From positions 628,233 to 692,232 of the forward strand of contig NZ_LNYA01000034.1 in NCBI RefSeq assembly GCF_001467615.1: a stretch of 64,000 bases of DNA, in the 5' to 3' direction. Positions 55,162 through 63,627 of the stretch are shown one piece after another (within the stretch, counting starts at the first letter, position 1; each line of letters starts with the position of its first letter). Below the pieces are notes generated by a model. That model searched no databases. It saw only the letters and a program-made list of their open reading frames with translations, and was not told the origin of the DNA. The position numbers and the translations under genes were made by a program. Source of the stretch: Legionella erythra. GTDB taxonomy: Bacteria; Pseudomonadota; Gammaproteobacteria; Legionellales; Legionellaceae.

Positions 55162-56333
55162 ATGATGGATAATAAGCATTTGCTTGTCATTAATGCCGGC
55201 TCATCCAGTATTAAATTTGCAGTGTATGAAATGGCGGTTCCTTTGGAGAAATGCCTGTATGGCATGGTGGAAAACATAAAGCTTGAACCGACCCTTAAGC
55301 TGTTTGATAAAAGCAATCAATTAATCAGGCAAGCGGCGTTTGACCCGGGGTGCGAGTATCGATTTTTTTATGAATTGCTCTTTTCCTTATTGGCATCAGA
55401 GCAACTGCAGATTATGGCAGCTGGCCATCGTGTTGTTCATGGCGGGCGTGAATTTCATACGCCCTTACTGATTACCGATGAGATAGTCCAACAGTTAGAA
55501 GCGTTCATCCCCTTTGCCCCATTGCACCAACCTTATAATCTTGAGGCCATTACCCTCATTTCGCACGTGTATCCAGGTTTAAAACAAATCGCTTGTTTTG
55601 ATACGGTATTTCATGCCACCCATCTTCCCATAGCAGACGCCTTCGGTATCCCAAAAAGTCTGTCAGAAGAAGGCGTGAAACGCTATGGTTTCCATGGTCT
55701 TTCCTATGAATCGATTATGCATAAATTACAGGCCTTGAGGATTGAAAGGCGCCAGGGCCGCATCATCATTGCCCATTTAGGGAATGGCGCCAGTATGTGT
55801 GCGATTAAAAATGGCAAATCCCTGGATAGTACGATGGGATTTACAGCCCTGGATGGTCTGGTGATGGGGACTCGATGCGGCAATTTGGATCCAGGCGTCA
55901 TTCTCTATCTTTTACAGGCAAAAAAAATGTCGTACGCTGAAATTCAGGATTTACTGTACAGACAATCCGGCCTGCTGGGTGTTTCCGGTATTTCCTCCAA
56001 TATGCAGCAATTGCTTGCGGACAAGCATCCATCCGCTCAAGAAGCCATCGATTTATTTGTTTTCCGAATACGTCGGGAGTTAGGCGCGCTGAGCGCTGTG
56101 GCGGTCTTGATATGCTGGTCTTCACAGGCGGGATTGGTGAACATGCCTGGCAAATTCGTGAAGCGGTTTGCCAGAACAATGAATGGCTTGGAATTAAAAT
56201 CGATGTTTCGTTAAACCAAAGTAATCAGCAACGGATTCATGCTCATGATAGTTTAGTCGATATGTATGTCATTCCAACGGATGAAGAATGGGTCGTTGCC
56301 AATCATTGCTACACACTTATTAAAGGGGGGTAA
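55162..56333 (+). pseudogene. ackA: Acetate kinase gene with a frameshift
   Basis: Acetate kinase converts acetate and ATP to acetyl phosphate. The first frame (55162-56104) has LLVINAGSSSIKFAVYE, GHRVVHGG, FDTVFH, RYGFHGLSYE, AHLGNGASMCAI, MGTRCGNLDPG and the helix FRIRRELGALSAVA. Immediately after, the frame is lost and turns into nonsense to 56214. The proper continuation, LDMLVFTGGIGEHAWQIREAV, is in the +1 frame from about 56103 and ends at 56333. One base (or four) is missing near 56103. All other motifs are intact, so this is a recent lesion or a sequencing error. fabI follows one base later. Confidence 0.88.
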
Positions 56334-56334
56334 T

Positions 56335-57105
56335 ATGGAGCGGTCGTTACTCGTGGGAAAAAAAGCTCTGGTGGTAGGAATCGCCAACGATCATTCTATT
56401 GCCTATGGTTGTGCGAAGATGCTGAAGGAAGCCGGCGCTGAACTCGCTATCACCTATCTAAATGAAAAAGCGAAACCCTTTGTAGATGACGTTGCAGACG
56501 CCCTGCAGCCTTCTATTTATGCACCTTGTGATGTGACCAATCCAGAGGATTTACCGGCTCTTTTTGCAGACATTGCCAGAACATGGGGGCAACTGGATAT
56601 CGTCGTCCATTCCATCGCTTTTGCGCCTAAACAGGATTTGCAGGGGCCATTGGTTAATTCGTCAAAAGATGGTTTTTTATTAGCCATGGACATTTCCTGC
56701 CATTCGTTTATAAGGATGGCCAATCTTGCTAAGCCACTGATGAAACAGGGCGGATCGTTGTTTGCCATGTCTTTTTATGGCGCGGAAAAAGTGGTTAAAC
56801 ATTACAATTTAATGGGGCCGGTAAAAGCCGCCCTGGAAGCCTCGGTACGTTACATGGCCGTTGAGTTAGGTTCACACAATATTCGTGTGATAGCCCTTTC
56901 TCCGGGACCGCTTAAGACTCGGGCCGCCTCAGGGCTTGATCAATTTGAAAATTTATTGCAGCAGGCGCAAGAAAAGTCACCGCTTAATGCCCTGGCCGAT
57001 ATTCACGATGTGGGGGCCATGCTGGTTTTTCTCGCGAGTCACTATGCCAAAAACATAACGGGCGATACCATTTATATCGATAGCGGCTATCATATTATTG
57101 ATTAG
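56335..57105 (+). CDS. fabI: Enoyl-ACP reductase FabI
   Basis: A 256-residue short-chain dehydrogenase for the last step of fatty-acid elongation, using NADH. VVGIANDHSIAYGCAKMLKEAGAEL is the cofactor site, and the Y-x6-K active site is YNLMGPVK, with the preceding YGAEKVV. SPGPLKTRAASGL follows. The start is ATG 56335, with AAAGGGGGG upstream. In some proteobacteria phosphate acetyltransferase, acetate kinase and FabI form one operon; here the phosphate acetyltransferase is absent and the kinase is frameshifted. It may be a second FabI beside a housekeeping copy elsewhere. Confidence 0.93.
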   Translation: MERSLLVGKKALVVGIANDHSIAYGCAKMLKEAGAELAITYLNEKAKPFVDDVADALQPSIYAPCDVTNPEDLPALFADIARTWGQLDIVVHSIAFAPKQDLQGPLVNSSKDGFLLAMDISCHSFIRMANLAKPLMKQGGSLFAMSFYGAEKVVKHYNLMGPVKAALEASVRYMAVELGSHNIRVIALSPGPLKTRAASGLDQFENLLQQAQEKSPLNALADIHDVGAMLVFLASHYAKNITGDTIYIDSGYHIID

Positions 57106-57234
57106 TCACCGGTTATTTTTTTGGTTTCTTCTGGGGTAATCCGGTATAAAATGCAGGCATGAGCCGTTCCAATCCAAGCTTGTTGCCATTTAAAATTTAT
57201 TTTGACTGCTCAATTTTAAAACAAGGCATCAATT

Positions 57235-58230
57235 ATGAGTCATGCCAGACAAGGCTTAGAATTTAAACCCCTTAAGCCCAGTGACTTAAAACGCATGTTT
57301 AATTGGTTTAAAGTGCCTGAGATCAATAAGTGGTACGCACAAGGAAAAGCATGGTCATTGGCTGATATCGAAGCCAAATACAAACCGCGCTTGATTGATC
57401 AGGAGAACATCCCCAGTTTTATTATTAATCTGGATTCTAAAAAAATTGGCTTTATTCAATATTACCTTCTTTCAAAAACTACGATGCCTGAAGGGCTAGG
57501 CTATGACGAAGCCATGCGGCTTAATGTGGATATGCGCGCCAGCGTTGGAATGGATTTGTTTATTGGTGAAGAATCGCTTATCGGGCTAGGACTAGGCAAA
57601 GTTATTATTCATGATTTTATCAAAAATATCATCCCGAAAAAGTACAAAACCATATTCATTGATCCCACAAAATCAAATATTCGAGCAGTAAAAGCCTATG
57701 AAAAAATTGGATTTAAAGAATGCCCATATCAAGGCAATGAGGAAATAGGTTTGATGCTTATTGAAAGAGACGATCTGGACATTAAAGTAGTCAATAACCC
57801 AAACCGCAGTCAATACAATAAATGTTTTACAGGGTGCATTATTTTGAGCAAAAATAAGCAAATTTTATTGCAAAAGCGCCCTGAATACTGGCACCCATAT
57901 CCGGGATACATCACCACCTTTGGTGGTCGAATTGAAAAAGAGGAAACACCGAGTCAGGCAATAGTCAGAGAGCTATATGAGGAATTGGGGGCGAAGGTAT
58001 CACCTGAAGAGCTCGTTTACCTTGGAGCAATTACAGAACCCTGTACGGGCCATACGGAGCTTATATATGAATATTTTTGGCATGACAACCATAATTTGAT
58101 TACAGGATGTTATGAGGGTATTGCCATCTATTTTGACCATATCGAGAAAATATTGAATCAACCCAAGGTAATGGATGATGTTGAATGGCTTCTCAATGAA
58201 TGTCAAAAAAGAAAGTTATTACCTAACTAA
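57235..58230 (+). CDS. GNAT acetyltransferase fused to a Nudix hydrolase
   Basis: A 331-residue two-domain protein. Residues 1-185 form a GNAT domain of the aminoglycoside 6'-acetyltransferase-like type (FNWFKVPEINKWYAQGK, SVGMDLFIGEESLIGLGLGKVIIHDFI, RAVKAYEKIGF). Residues about 190-331 form a Nudix domain with a complete Nudix box, GGRIEKEETPSQAIVRELYEELG, in which every consensus residue is kept. The first may acetylate an amine-containing metabolite and the second may cleave a nucleoside-diphosphate-linked compound. AAGGC precedes the start. Substrates are unknown. Confidence 0.88.
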   Translation: MSHARQGLEFKPLKPSDLKRMFNWFKVPEINKWYAQGKAWSLADIEAKYKPRLIDQENIPSFIINLDSKKIGFIQYYLLSKTTMPEGLGYDEAMRLNVDMRASVGMDLFIGEESLIGLGLGKVIIHDFIKNIIPKKYKTIFIDPTKSNIRAVKAYEKIGFKECPYQGNEEIGLMLIERDDLDIKVVNNPNRSQYNKCFTGCIILSKNKQILLQKRPEYWHPYPGYITTFGGRIEKEETPSQAIVRELYEELGAKVSPEELVYLGAITEPCTGHTELIYEYFWHDNHNLITGCYEGIAIYFDHIEKILNQPKVMDDVEWLLNECQKRKLLPN

Positions 58231-58245
58231 AACAGAGTATTACTA

Positions 58246-58701
58246 ATGATAAATATTGAAATGGTCAATGAACTTTCCAAGGCTGTTGAAAATAAGATGC
58301 AAAACGATCTTATAGTCTATGAAGCAAGTAACGGAGTTGATGTTAACTATAAAAGATTCTCCCTCGTCTTAAAAAATGAATCGCAAGAAGTCATTGGTGT
58401 GTTAAATGCCTATACTGCTTTTTCTGAAATTTATATTGATGATATATGGGTTGATAGCGCGCATAGAGGTAAAGGTTATGGCAAGCAGTTAATGTTTACA
58501 TTGGAAAATAAATTCAAAGGAAAGGGATTTAACAATATCAATCTGGTTACAAGCGCTTTTCAGGCACCAGAATTTTACAAAAAATGTGGCTTTACAGCAG
58601 AGTTCACGCGTGAAAATAAGAAAAATCCAAAACTGAGCAAAACGTTCTTTGTTAAGTTTTTTGAGGATGATGTTCAAACTCAGGGGATCCTAAAAAAATG
58701 A
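58246..58701 (+). CDS. GNAT family N-acetyltransferase
   Basis: A 151-residue acetyltransferase. The central EIYIDDIWVDSAHRGKGYGKQLMFTLENKF contains the acetyl-CoA binding loop (RGKGYGK), and NLVTSAFQAPEFYKKCGF is the usual last part. It lies 15 bases after the GNAT-Nudix gene and is AT-rich like its surroundings. Substrate unknown. Confidence 0.88.
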   Translation: MINIEMVNELSKAVENKMQNDLIVYEASNGVDVNYKRFSLVLKNESQEVIGVLNAYTAFSEIYIDDIWVDSAHRGKGYGKQLMFTLENKFKGKGFNNINLVTSAFQAPEFYKKCGFTAEFTRENKKNPKLSKTFFVKFFEDDVQTQGILKK

Positions 58702-58780
58702 CATAACTGAAGACTTTCATCGAAAAATGAAAATTGATTCAACGAAGGGCTTATGGGTTTAGACATTTTGAAAATTATAG

Positions 58781-58957
58781 AGTGGTGATATCACTGCCGG
58801 GTACATCGTAACCGACGTTGAGCGGTTGAGAAGACCAATGCAGCAGATTACCGATTATTCTTTGAAGTGTATGGGTGTTCAATCATCTGCCCCTGTATTA
58901 GAGATCCAACCTCAACAAGAGGTTCATACGAAACAGCCTGTTTCGCAATTGCCTTAG
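58781..58957 (+). pseudogene. Possible integrase C-terminal remnant
   Basis: A frame after a stop codon at 58778 reads SGDITAGYIVTDVERLRRPMQ and continues QITDYSLKCMG before stopping at 58955. The segment GYIVTDVERLRRPMQ resembles the C-terminal end of tyrosine-type phage integrases, as I recall them. There is no start codon for a real gene here and nothing else of an integrase remains. Identification is tentative; it would mark an old island boundary. The rest of 58702-59041 shows nothing else. Confidence 0.45.
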
Positions 58958-59041
58958 AGGCGCATTATGAGTATTAATGCAGATGATTCAGGATAGTCGT
59001 TATAATGCCTATGTAAATCAAAAAGTGAGGCCCAGGGACAA

Positions 59042-59671
59042 ATGGAAAATCTATGCTATTTATATGACTTATTAAATAAATTTAATCATTGGTATTTTCT
59101 TAGAGAAACTGTTTGTAAGAATAACTTTCGAAAGGCTATGTTCCTTATAAGTTGGATTTTTATAATTTTATTTGAATTGTGTTATTTAGCTTTCACAGTC
59201 CATGAAGCGATTTTTCTATTATTAATACTATCAATGTTTTTCCAGTTCTATACTGTTTTCCATACAATGGATAAAGACTATGCATCATTTATCCCACCTA
59301 AAACTCACAAATTATTAAACCACCGTTATCGCAGCTTAAAGTTATATTCAATTAAAAAAAATTTACAGCAAGATAGAGTCTATGAAAAAAATTTTCTAAA
59401 TAAATCCTTAGCGGAATGCGAAGCTTTCTTGCTTTTAGAATCTAACAGTAATGCTTCTTTATATAAACATCCAATAGCGGGTGCTTTTATAGCTATTGCT
59501 ACCTTAATACTTGGGAATACCATTTGGGAATCAATCAATAAAATGCATATTTTATTTATTTATTTTCTTATCTCAATGCATTTATTTATATGGGTTTTAC
59601 CTATGTTTGAAAGTCGCTTTCAAAAGATACGGACAATTAAGTTTTTTTATGTACATTCAAGAGTGAATTAG
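59042..59671 (+). CDS. Four-TM hypothetical membrane protein
   Basis: A 209-residue, notably AT-rich gene. Two TM hairpins are visible (MFLISWIFIILFELCYLAF with EAIFLLLILSMFFQFYTVF, and AGAFIAIATLILGNTIW with ILFIYFLISMHLFIWVLPM), separated by a charged cytoplasmic loop. No family recognised. It lies next to a toxin-antitoxin pair in an island. Confidence 0.6.
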   Translation: MENLCYLYDLLNKFNHWYFLRETVCKNNFRKAMFLISWIFIILFELCYLAFTVHEAIFLLLILSMFFQFYTVFHTMDKDYASFIPPKTHKLLNHRYRSLKLYSIKKNLQQDRVYEKNFLNKSLAECEAFLLLESNSNASLYKHPIAGAFIAIATLILGNTIWESINKMHILFIYFLISMHLFIWVLPMFESRFQKIRTIKFFYVHSRVN

Positions 59672-59789
59672 AATATACAGAGTTTGATTCAATTGAGAAA
59701 GAAGCATCCCTAACTGCGAGGAGCTGGTCTACAGATCTAGTTGGCCTTGGGAACTAATATGTTTATAAAGCGTCATCAAACTGGAAAAA

Positions 59790-59810
59790 ATGATAACGGT
59801 AGGTTATCAT
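59790..59810. promoter_or_regulatory. Palindromic operator of the toxin-antitoxin pair
   Basis: ATGATAAC (59790-59797) and GTTATCAT (59803-59810) form a perfect 8-bp inverted repeat with a five-base spacer. A further GATAAC half-site lies just downstream, and TATAAG at 59810-59815 could be the -10. The site suits autorepression by the antitoxin. Confidence 0.7.
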
Positions 59811-59836
59811 ATAAGATAACATTGGAATTAAATTAA

Positions 59837-60163
59837 GTGCATTGGACTGTTGATTTTTATAATGAGTCTGTAGAGGAGGCTATCTTGGCAATGCCTCCAA
59901 AAATTCAGGCTCGAATGATTAAGCTTTTAGAGTTAATTGAAACGCATGGCGCTAATCTTGGGCCGCCCCATACAGAAGCGATGGGTAATGGCTTGTTTGA
60001 AGTTCGTGCAAAAGCTCAGGAAGGCATTGGCCGATCGCTTTATTGTTATATGAAGGGTAAGCATATTATGGTTTTACATGCTTTTGTAAAGAAAAGTGCA
60101 AAAACCCCAAAGCCGGAGTTGAATTTGGCTTTGCAGAGAAAACGAGAGGTCGAAAAATTATGA
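59837..60163 (+). CDS. HigB-type (RelE superfamily) toxin
   Basis: A 108-residue protein of the phage Gp49/HigB-like RelE group, probably an mRNA interferase acting on translating ribosomes. IQARMIKLLELIETHGANLGPPHTEAMGNGLFEVRAKAQEG and the HAFVKKSAKTP end (with conserved Arg, Lys and His) match. The start is GTG 59837, with no strong ribosome site. It precedes and overlaps the antitoxin by four bases, the toxin-first order typical of higBA. Confidence 0.9.
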   Translation: MHWTVDFYNESVEEAILAMPPKIQARMIKLLELIETHGANLGPPHTEAMGNGLFEVRAKAQEGIGRSLYCYMKGKHIMVLHAFVKKSAKTPKPELNLALQRKREVEKL

Positions 60164-60441
60164 GCCTTAAAACCTTAAAAGAGAAAGCCCTTAAAAATGA
60201 GGACGTAAAGCAAGCCTATGACGCACTAGAGTCAGAATTTGCATTGATTGACTCATTACTTTCGATGCGGCAAAAAGCCGGATTAACGCAAGAAGAGCTT
60301 GCGGAGCGAATGGGAACGCAAAAAGGGAACATTTCTCGATTGGAGAAAGGGAGTAGCAACCCAAGCTGGAAAACATTGGAAAAATACGCGCATGCATGTG
60401 GTTTTGATATCTCCATGGCATTTAAGCGAACGGCGTCATAA
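60160..60441 (+). CDS. HigA-type XRE antitoxin
   Basis: A 93-residue protein with an XRE helix-turn-helix (LLSMRQKAGLTQEELAERMGTQKGNISRLEKGSSNPSWKTLEKYAHACG). It would neutralise the preceding toxin and repress the operon through the palindrome at 59790-59810. The start ATG 60160 overlaps the toxin stop. Confidence 0.93.
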   Translation: MSLKTLKEKALKNEDVKQAYDALESEFALIDSLLSMRQKAGLTQEELAERMGTQKGNISRLEKGSSNPSWKTLEKYAHACGFDISMAFKRTAS

Positions 60442-60510
60442 CGGAAAGACCACGGGGCATCGGGGACAAGCGGGACACCCGCATCATTACTGGGTTGAGC
60501 TGCCCCAGCT

Positions 60511-60554
60511 GGCGTAGCCTGGGAGTAGGCCCAAAGGGGCCGTATCCCAGGTTT
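60511..60554 (+). repeat. REP element, left copy
   Basis: A 44-base imperfect hairpin, with outer stem CCTGGGA/TCCCAGG and inner GGCCC/GGGCC. It is the reverse complement of 61164-61206, with one base difference. It lies 16 bases after the stop of the transposase gene. Confidence 0.85.
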
Positions 60555-60569
60555 ACATTCACCACTCAT

Positions 60570-61094
60570 TTACTCCCCAAACCCACCTTGGCCACCATCA
60601 AACCCCCAATTTTCATGTAATACTTCATTCTGAACATAACGATAAAAACTGGAATAGGGCCATTCTTTAGCTGAGGATACATATCCGTGTTTAACGGGGT
60701 TAAAGTGAATATAATCGATATGTGCTTGAAAGTCTGATTCATCACGTATTCGATGCTCCCAGAACCGACGTTGCCATAGATGATACTCTCCTCGTTGATC
60801 TTTTGTTATTTTTACGCCTTCCTTGATTAAACTTTTTGTAAAATACGATTTGATCTGATGCCAGCGTAATGAGTAATTAAAATCATCGACTGGCAGTTTC
60901 CACAAAGCATGCAAATGATCAGGCAATACGACTATAGCCTCTGTACTAAAAGGATATTTTTGTTTCATTTTTCGAAATGCCTCACCCAACAGGTCAATAT
61001 GGCTAGTTAATAATTGTGATTTCCGATTTCTCAAGGCAAGAGTAAAAAAATAAGTGCCGCCAGGCGTAAAGTCTCTGCGAAAATAAACCATCAT
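60570..61094 (-). CDS. REP-associated tyrosine transposase (RAYT)
   Basis: A 174-residue Y1 HUH transposase-like protein. VVLPDHLHALWKLP holds the HxH-type metal motif of the REP-associated family (IS200/IS605-like), and HIDYIHFNPVKHGYVSSAKEWPYSSFYRYV holds the catalytic Tyr region with conserved NPV. RAYTs nick and rejoin REP hairpins as single-stranded DNA. It is flanked by two inverted REP copies, so the unit is complete. The start could be ATG 61094 or 61091; no close ribosome site is seen. Confidence 0.93.
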   Translation of the reverse strand: MMVYFRRDFTPGGTYFFTLALRNRKSQLLTSHIDLLGEAFRKMKQKYPFSTEAIVVLPDHLHALWKLPVDDFNYSLRWHQIKSYFTKSLIKEGVKITKDQRGEYHLWQRRFWEHRIRDESDFQAHIDYIHFNPVKHGYVSSAKEWPYSSFYRYVQNEVLHENWGFDGGQGGFGE

Positions 61095-61163
61095 TGTTTT
61101 TAAAGTTGGATTTCCTGTGAATGGAATTTTATAGGGGTTTGTTGAACTATGGAACTAAAATGA

Positions 61164-61206
61164 AAACCTGGGATACGGCCCTTTGGGCCTACTCCCAGGC
61201 TACGCC
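61164..61206 (-). repeat. REP element, right copy
   Basis: A 43-base hairpin, the inverted counterpart of 60511-60554. It lies about 70 bases upstream of the transposase start. The only difference is one G/C in the inner CCC run. Confidence 0.85.
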
Positions 61207-61358
61207 GGCTGTTTGTTGATGAAGAAATTTAATTATGACAAAGATAGTAATGAGCAATGATCCAATTCACACGTTAAGAAAAAGATCTATTGTTGAAATA
61301 ATCATTGACACTTGAAATAGCGCTGGCTATGAAATAATGGATTGAGAATTTAAAATTA

Positions 61359-62252
61359 GTGAAAAATATGAATGCAGATATTTGTAAATTATGTGAGAAG
61401 GAAGCTGAATTAAAAGAAAGCCATATAATCCCGAAACTAATTTTCAGATGGCTCAAGCAAACTTCTGCAACTGGTCTCTTACGTAAAGGAACTGAAATTA
61501 ATAAACCTATTCAAGATGGTTTAAAGTTGCAGTGGCTTTGCTTTGATTGCGAACAGAGGTTTAGTCGATGGGAGTCATATTTTGCCAAGTCTATTTTTCA
61601 CACATTGCGCAAAAAAGATCGAGCAAATTATAATCAAAATTTGTTGAAGTTTTTAGTTTCACTATCATGGAGAGTATTAGCCTATTCCATAGAATTAAGG
61701 GCAATAGATTCTTTCAGCCCCAAGATTGTAACTGCATCTAACAGAGCAATTGTTACTTGGAAAAACTTCCTTTTTGATAATATTCATCATCCATGTAGAT
61801 ACGAGCAACATTTGTATAATTTTTTTGGTGAGATAGAAAGCCCAAATATGGAAATGTCTTCGAATATTAACCGTTATTTGCAAAGAGCGGTTGAAATAGA
61901 TGTAATCAGTAATGGAGAAGTTGCATTTGTGTATAATAAATTACCTGGTTTATTGAGCATAGGGTATATCAATTTAGGTAATTCTAGAGAGTGGAGAAAA
62001 ACAAGGGTTTGTGTAAATCAGGGGCAAATAATGCCTATGAATTATAATTTTCCAGCAGAGCTTTGGAATATCATTCAACAAAAAGCAGATAATGCGCAAA
62101 AGTTAAAAAACTCAATCTCACCAGTTCAACAGGAAAAAATTAATAAGAGAATTCTTGGTAATGTTGATAAAGCAGTCCAATCTGAGACATTTAAAGCTTT
62201 GGAGAGTGATATCAAATTGTTTGGTACAGACCTTGCCTTCTCAAAGAACTAA
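61359..62252 (+). CDS. Zinc/HNH-like protein of unknown function
   Basis: A 297-residue protein. The N-terminal 60 residues contain CKLCEKEAELKESHIIP and WLCFDCEQRFSRWE, two CxxC pairs around a SHIIP motif, as seen in HNH-type nuclease and zinc-binding island proteins. The remaining 230 residues are helical and not recognised. The start may be GTG 61359 or ATG 61368. AT-rich, island context. A nuclease or defence role is conceivable but not shown. Confidence 0.65.
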   Translation: MKNMNADICKLCEKEAELKESHIIPKLIFRWLKQTSATGLLRKGTEINKPIQDGLKLQWLCFDCEQRFSRWESYFAKSIFHTLRKKDRANYNQNLLKFLVSLSWRVLAYSIELRAIDSFSPKIVTASNRAIVTWKNFLFDNIHHPCRYEQHLYNFFGEIESPNMEMSSNINRYLQRAVEIDVISNGEVAFVYNKLPGLLSIGYINLGNSREWRKTRVCVNQGQIMPMNYNFPAELWNIIQQKADNAQKLKNSISPVQQEKINKRILGNVDKAVQSETFKALESDIKLFGTDLAFSKN

Positions 62253-62311
62253 CTAAATTTGTACCATTAAAAAAGTCACAAGGTTGGGCCTTGGTACTTA
62301 CTGAGTCACTG

Positions 62312-62340
62312 TACAGAATGCAGTGACTCAAACAGGTGTT
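62312..62340. repeat. Perfect 10-bp inverted repeat
   Basis: TGAGTCACTG and CAGTGACTCA pair around a nine-base loop, about 60 bases after the preceding gene and about 20 bases before the IS481-type element. No T-run follows on either strand. It could be a hairpin for transcript ends or an insertion target. Confidence 0.55.
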
Positions 62341-62361
62341 GATTATAGGTATTAGATGAAT

Positions 62362-63550
62362 TAGTTTTGACTTAATCTGACATAACCCCTTGAAAAGGTG
62401 AGAGTTTCCGGTTTTGATAGAAGTGCGAACTTTTAATCAAACCAAGAGGAAAACTCTCATGATAGATAATACCGTTAAAATCATTAAACATAAAGTTGGG
62501 CTGTTAAACTTAGCAGAAGAACTGGGTAATGTATCGAAAGCCTGTAAAGTAATGGGCTTGTCTCGAGATACTTTTTATCGCTATAAATCAGCCGTGGAGT
62601 CTGGTGGAGTAGATGCATTATTCGATCAAACCCGCAGAAAACCTAACCACAAGAATCGAGTTGAAGAGTCTATTGAGCTTGCTGTAAAAGAGTATGCCAT
62701 AGAATATCCTGCTCATGGCCAACAGCGCACCAGTAATGAACTACGTAAGAAAGGAGTATTTGTTTCAGGGAGTGGTGTGCGGAGTGTCTGGCTTAGACAT
62801 AATTTAGCCAATTTTAAAGACCGATTAAAAGCGCTGGAAGTAAAAGTAGCATCGGAAGGGATTCTTCTTACAGAAGCGCAAATAGCAGCGTTAGAGAGGA
62901 AGAAGTACGACGATGAAGCTTGCGGTGAAATTGAAACCGCCCACCCTGGTTACCTTGGTTCACAAGATACCTTTTATGTTGGAACGCTCAAAGGGGTTGG
63001 TAGGATTTACCAGCAAACATTTGTAGATACCTATAGCAAAGTCGCTTTTGCTAAGCTGTATACCACCAAAACACCAATTACCTCAGCTGATATTCTCAAT
63101 GACAAGGTATTGCCATTCTTCGAACAACAACAATTACCTATGTTGCGAATTTTAACCGATCGTGGCACAGAATATTGTGGGAAGATAGAACAGCATGATT
63201 ACCAGCTTTATTTAGCTATAAACAATATAGAACACACTAAAACCAAGGCGCAATCACCACAAACGAATGGCATTTGCGAACGCTTCCATAAGACTATTTT
63301 ACAGGAGTTTTATCAGGTCACATTTCGTAAGAAAATCTATAATGACATTGAAGAATTGCAAAAAGATCTGGACGAATGGCTTCATTATTATAATAATGAG
63401 CGCACCCATCAAGGCAAAATGTGCTGTGGACGAACTCCTATGCTAACTTTGACAGATGGAAAACAAATCTGGAAGGAAAAATTTATAAACTAAATTTGAC
63501 CTGACAGACACTTCTGAAAAACCGGCAACTGTCAGATCAAGTTTGAACTA
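62362..63550 (+). mobile_element. IS481-family insertion sequence
   Basis: The element is bounded by imperfect terminal inverted repeats of about 21 bases: TAGTTTTGACTTAATCTGAC at the left (62362) and, reversed at the right (63550), TAGTTCAAACTTGATCTGAC. It encodes one intact transposase. I do not see a clear target duplication, so the outer ends are uncertain by a few bases. Confidence 0.75.
62459..63493 (+). CDS. IS481-family transposase
   Basis: A 344-residue DDE transposase. The N-terminal helix-turn-helix is AEELGNVSKACKVMGLSRDTFYRYK, and the catalytic domain has DTFYVGTLKGVGRIYQQTFVD, ILTDRGTEYCG and QSPQTNGICERFHKTILQEFY, giving the DDE triad. The start is ATG 62459 with AAGAGGA eight bases upstream. 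No frameshift or stop is visible, so it is probably functional. Confidence 0.9.
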   Translation: MIDNTVKIIKHKVGLLNLAEELGNVSKACKVMGLSRDTFYRYKSAVESGGVDALFDQTRRKPNHKNRVEESIELAVKEYAIEYPAHGQQRTSNELRKKGVFVSGSGVRSVWLRHNLANFKDRLKALEVKVASEGILLTEAQIAALERKKYDDEACGEIETAHPGYLGSQDTFYVGTLKGVGRIYQQTFVDTYSKVAFAKLYTTKTPITSADILNDKVLPFFEQQQLPMLRILTDRGTEYCGKIEQHDYQLYLAINNIEHTKTKAQSPQTNGICERFHKTILQEFYQVTFRKKIYNDIEELQKDLDEWLHYYNNERTHQGKMCCGRTPMLTLTDGKQIWKEKFIN

Positions 63551-63627
63551 CTACACCTAAGTAGCACCTATCGTTCCATAGTTAAAAAATCGAGTCTATC
63601 CGAAATTCTGTGTAACTAGCCATTCTA

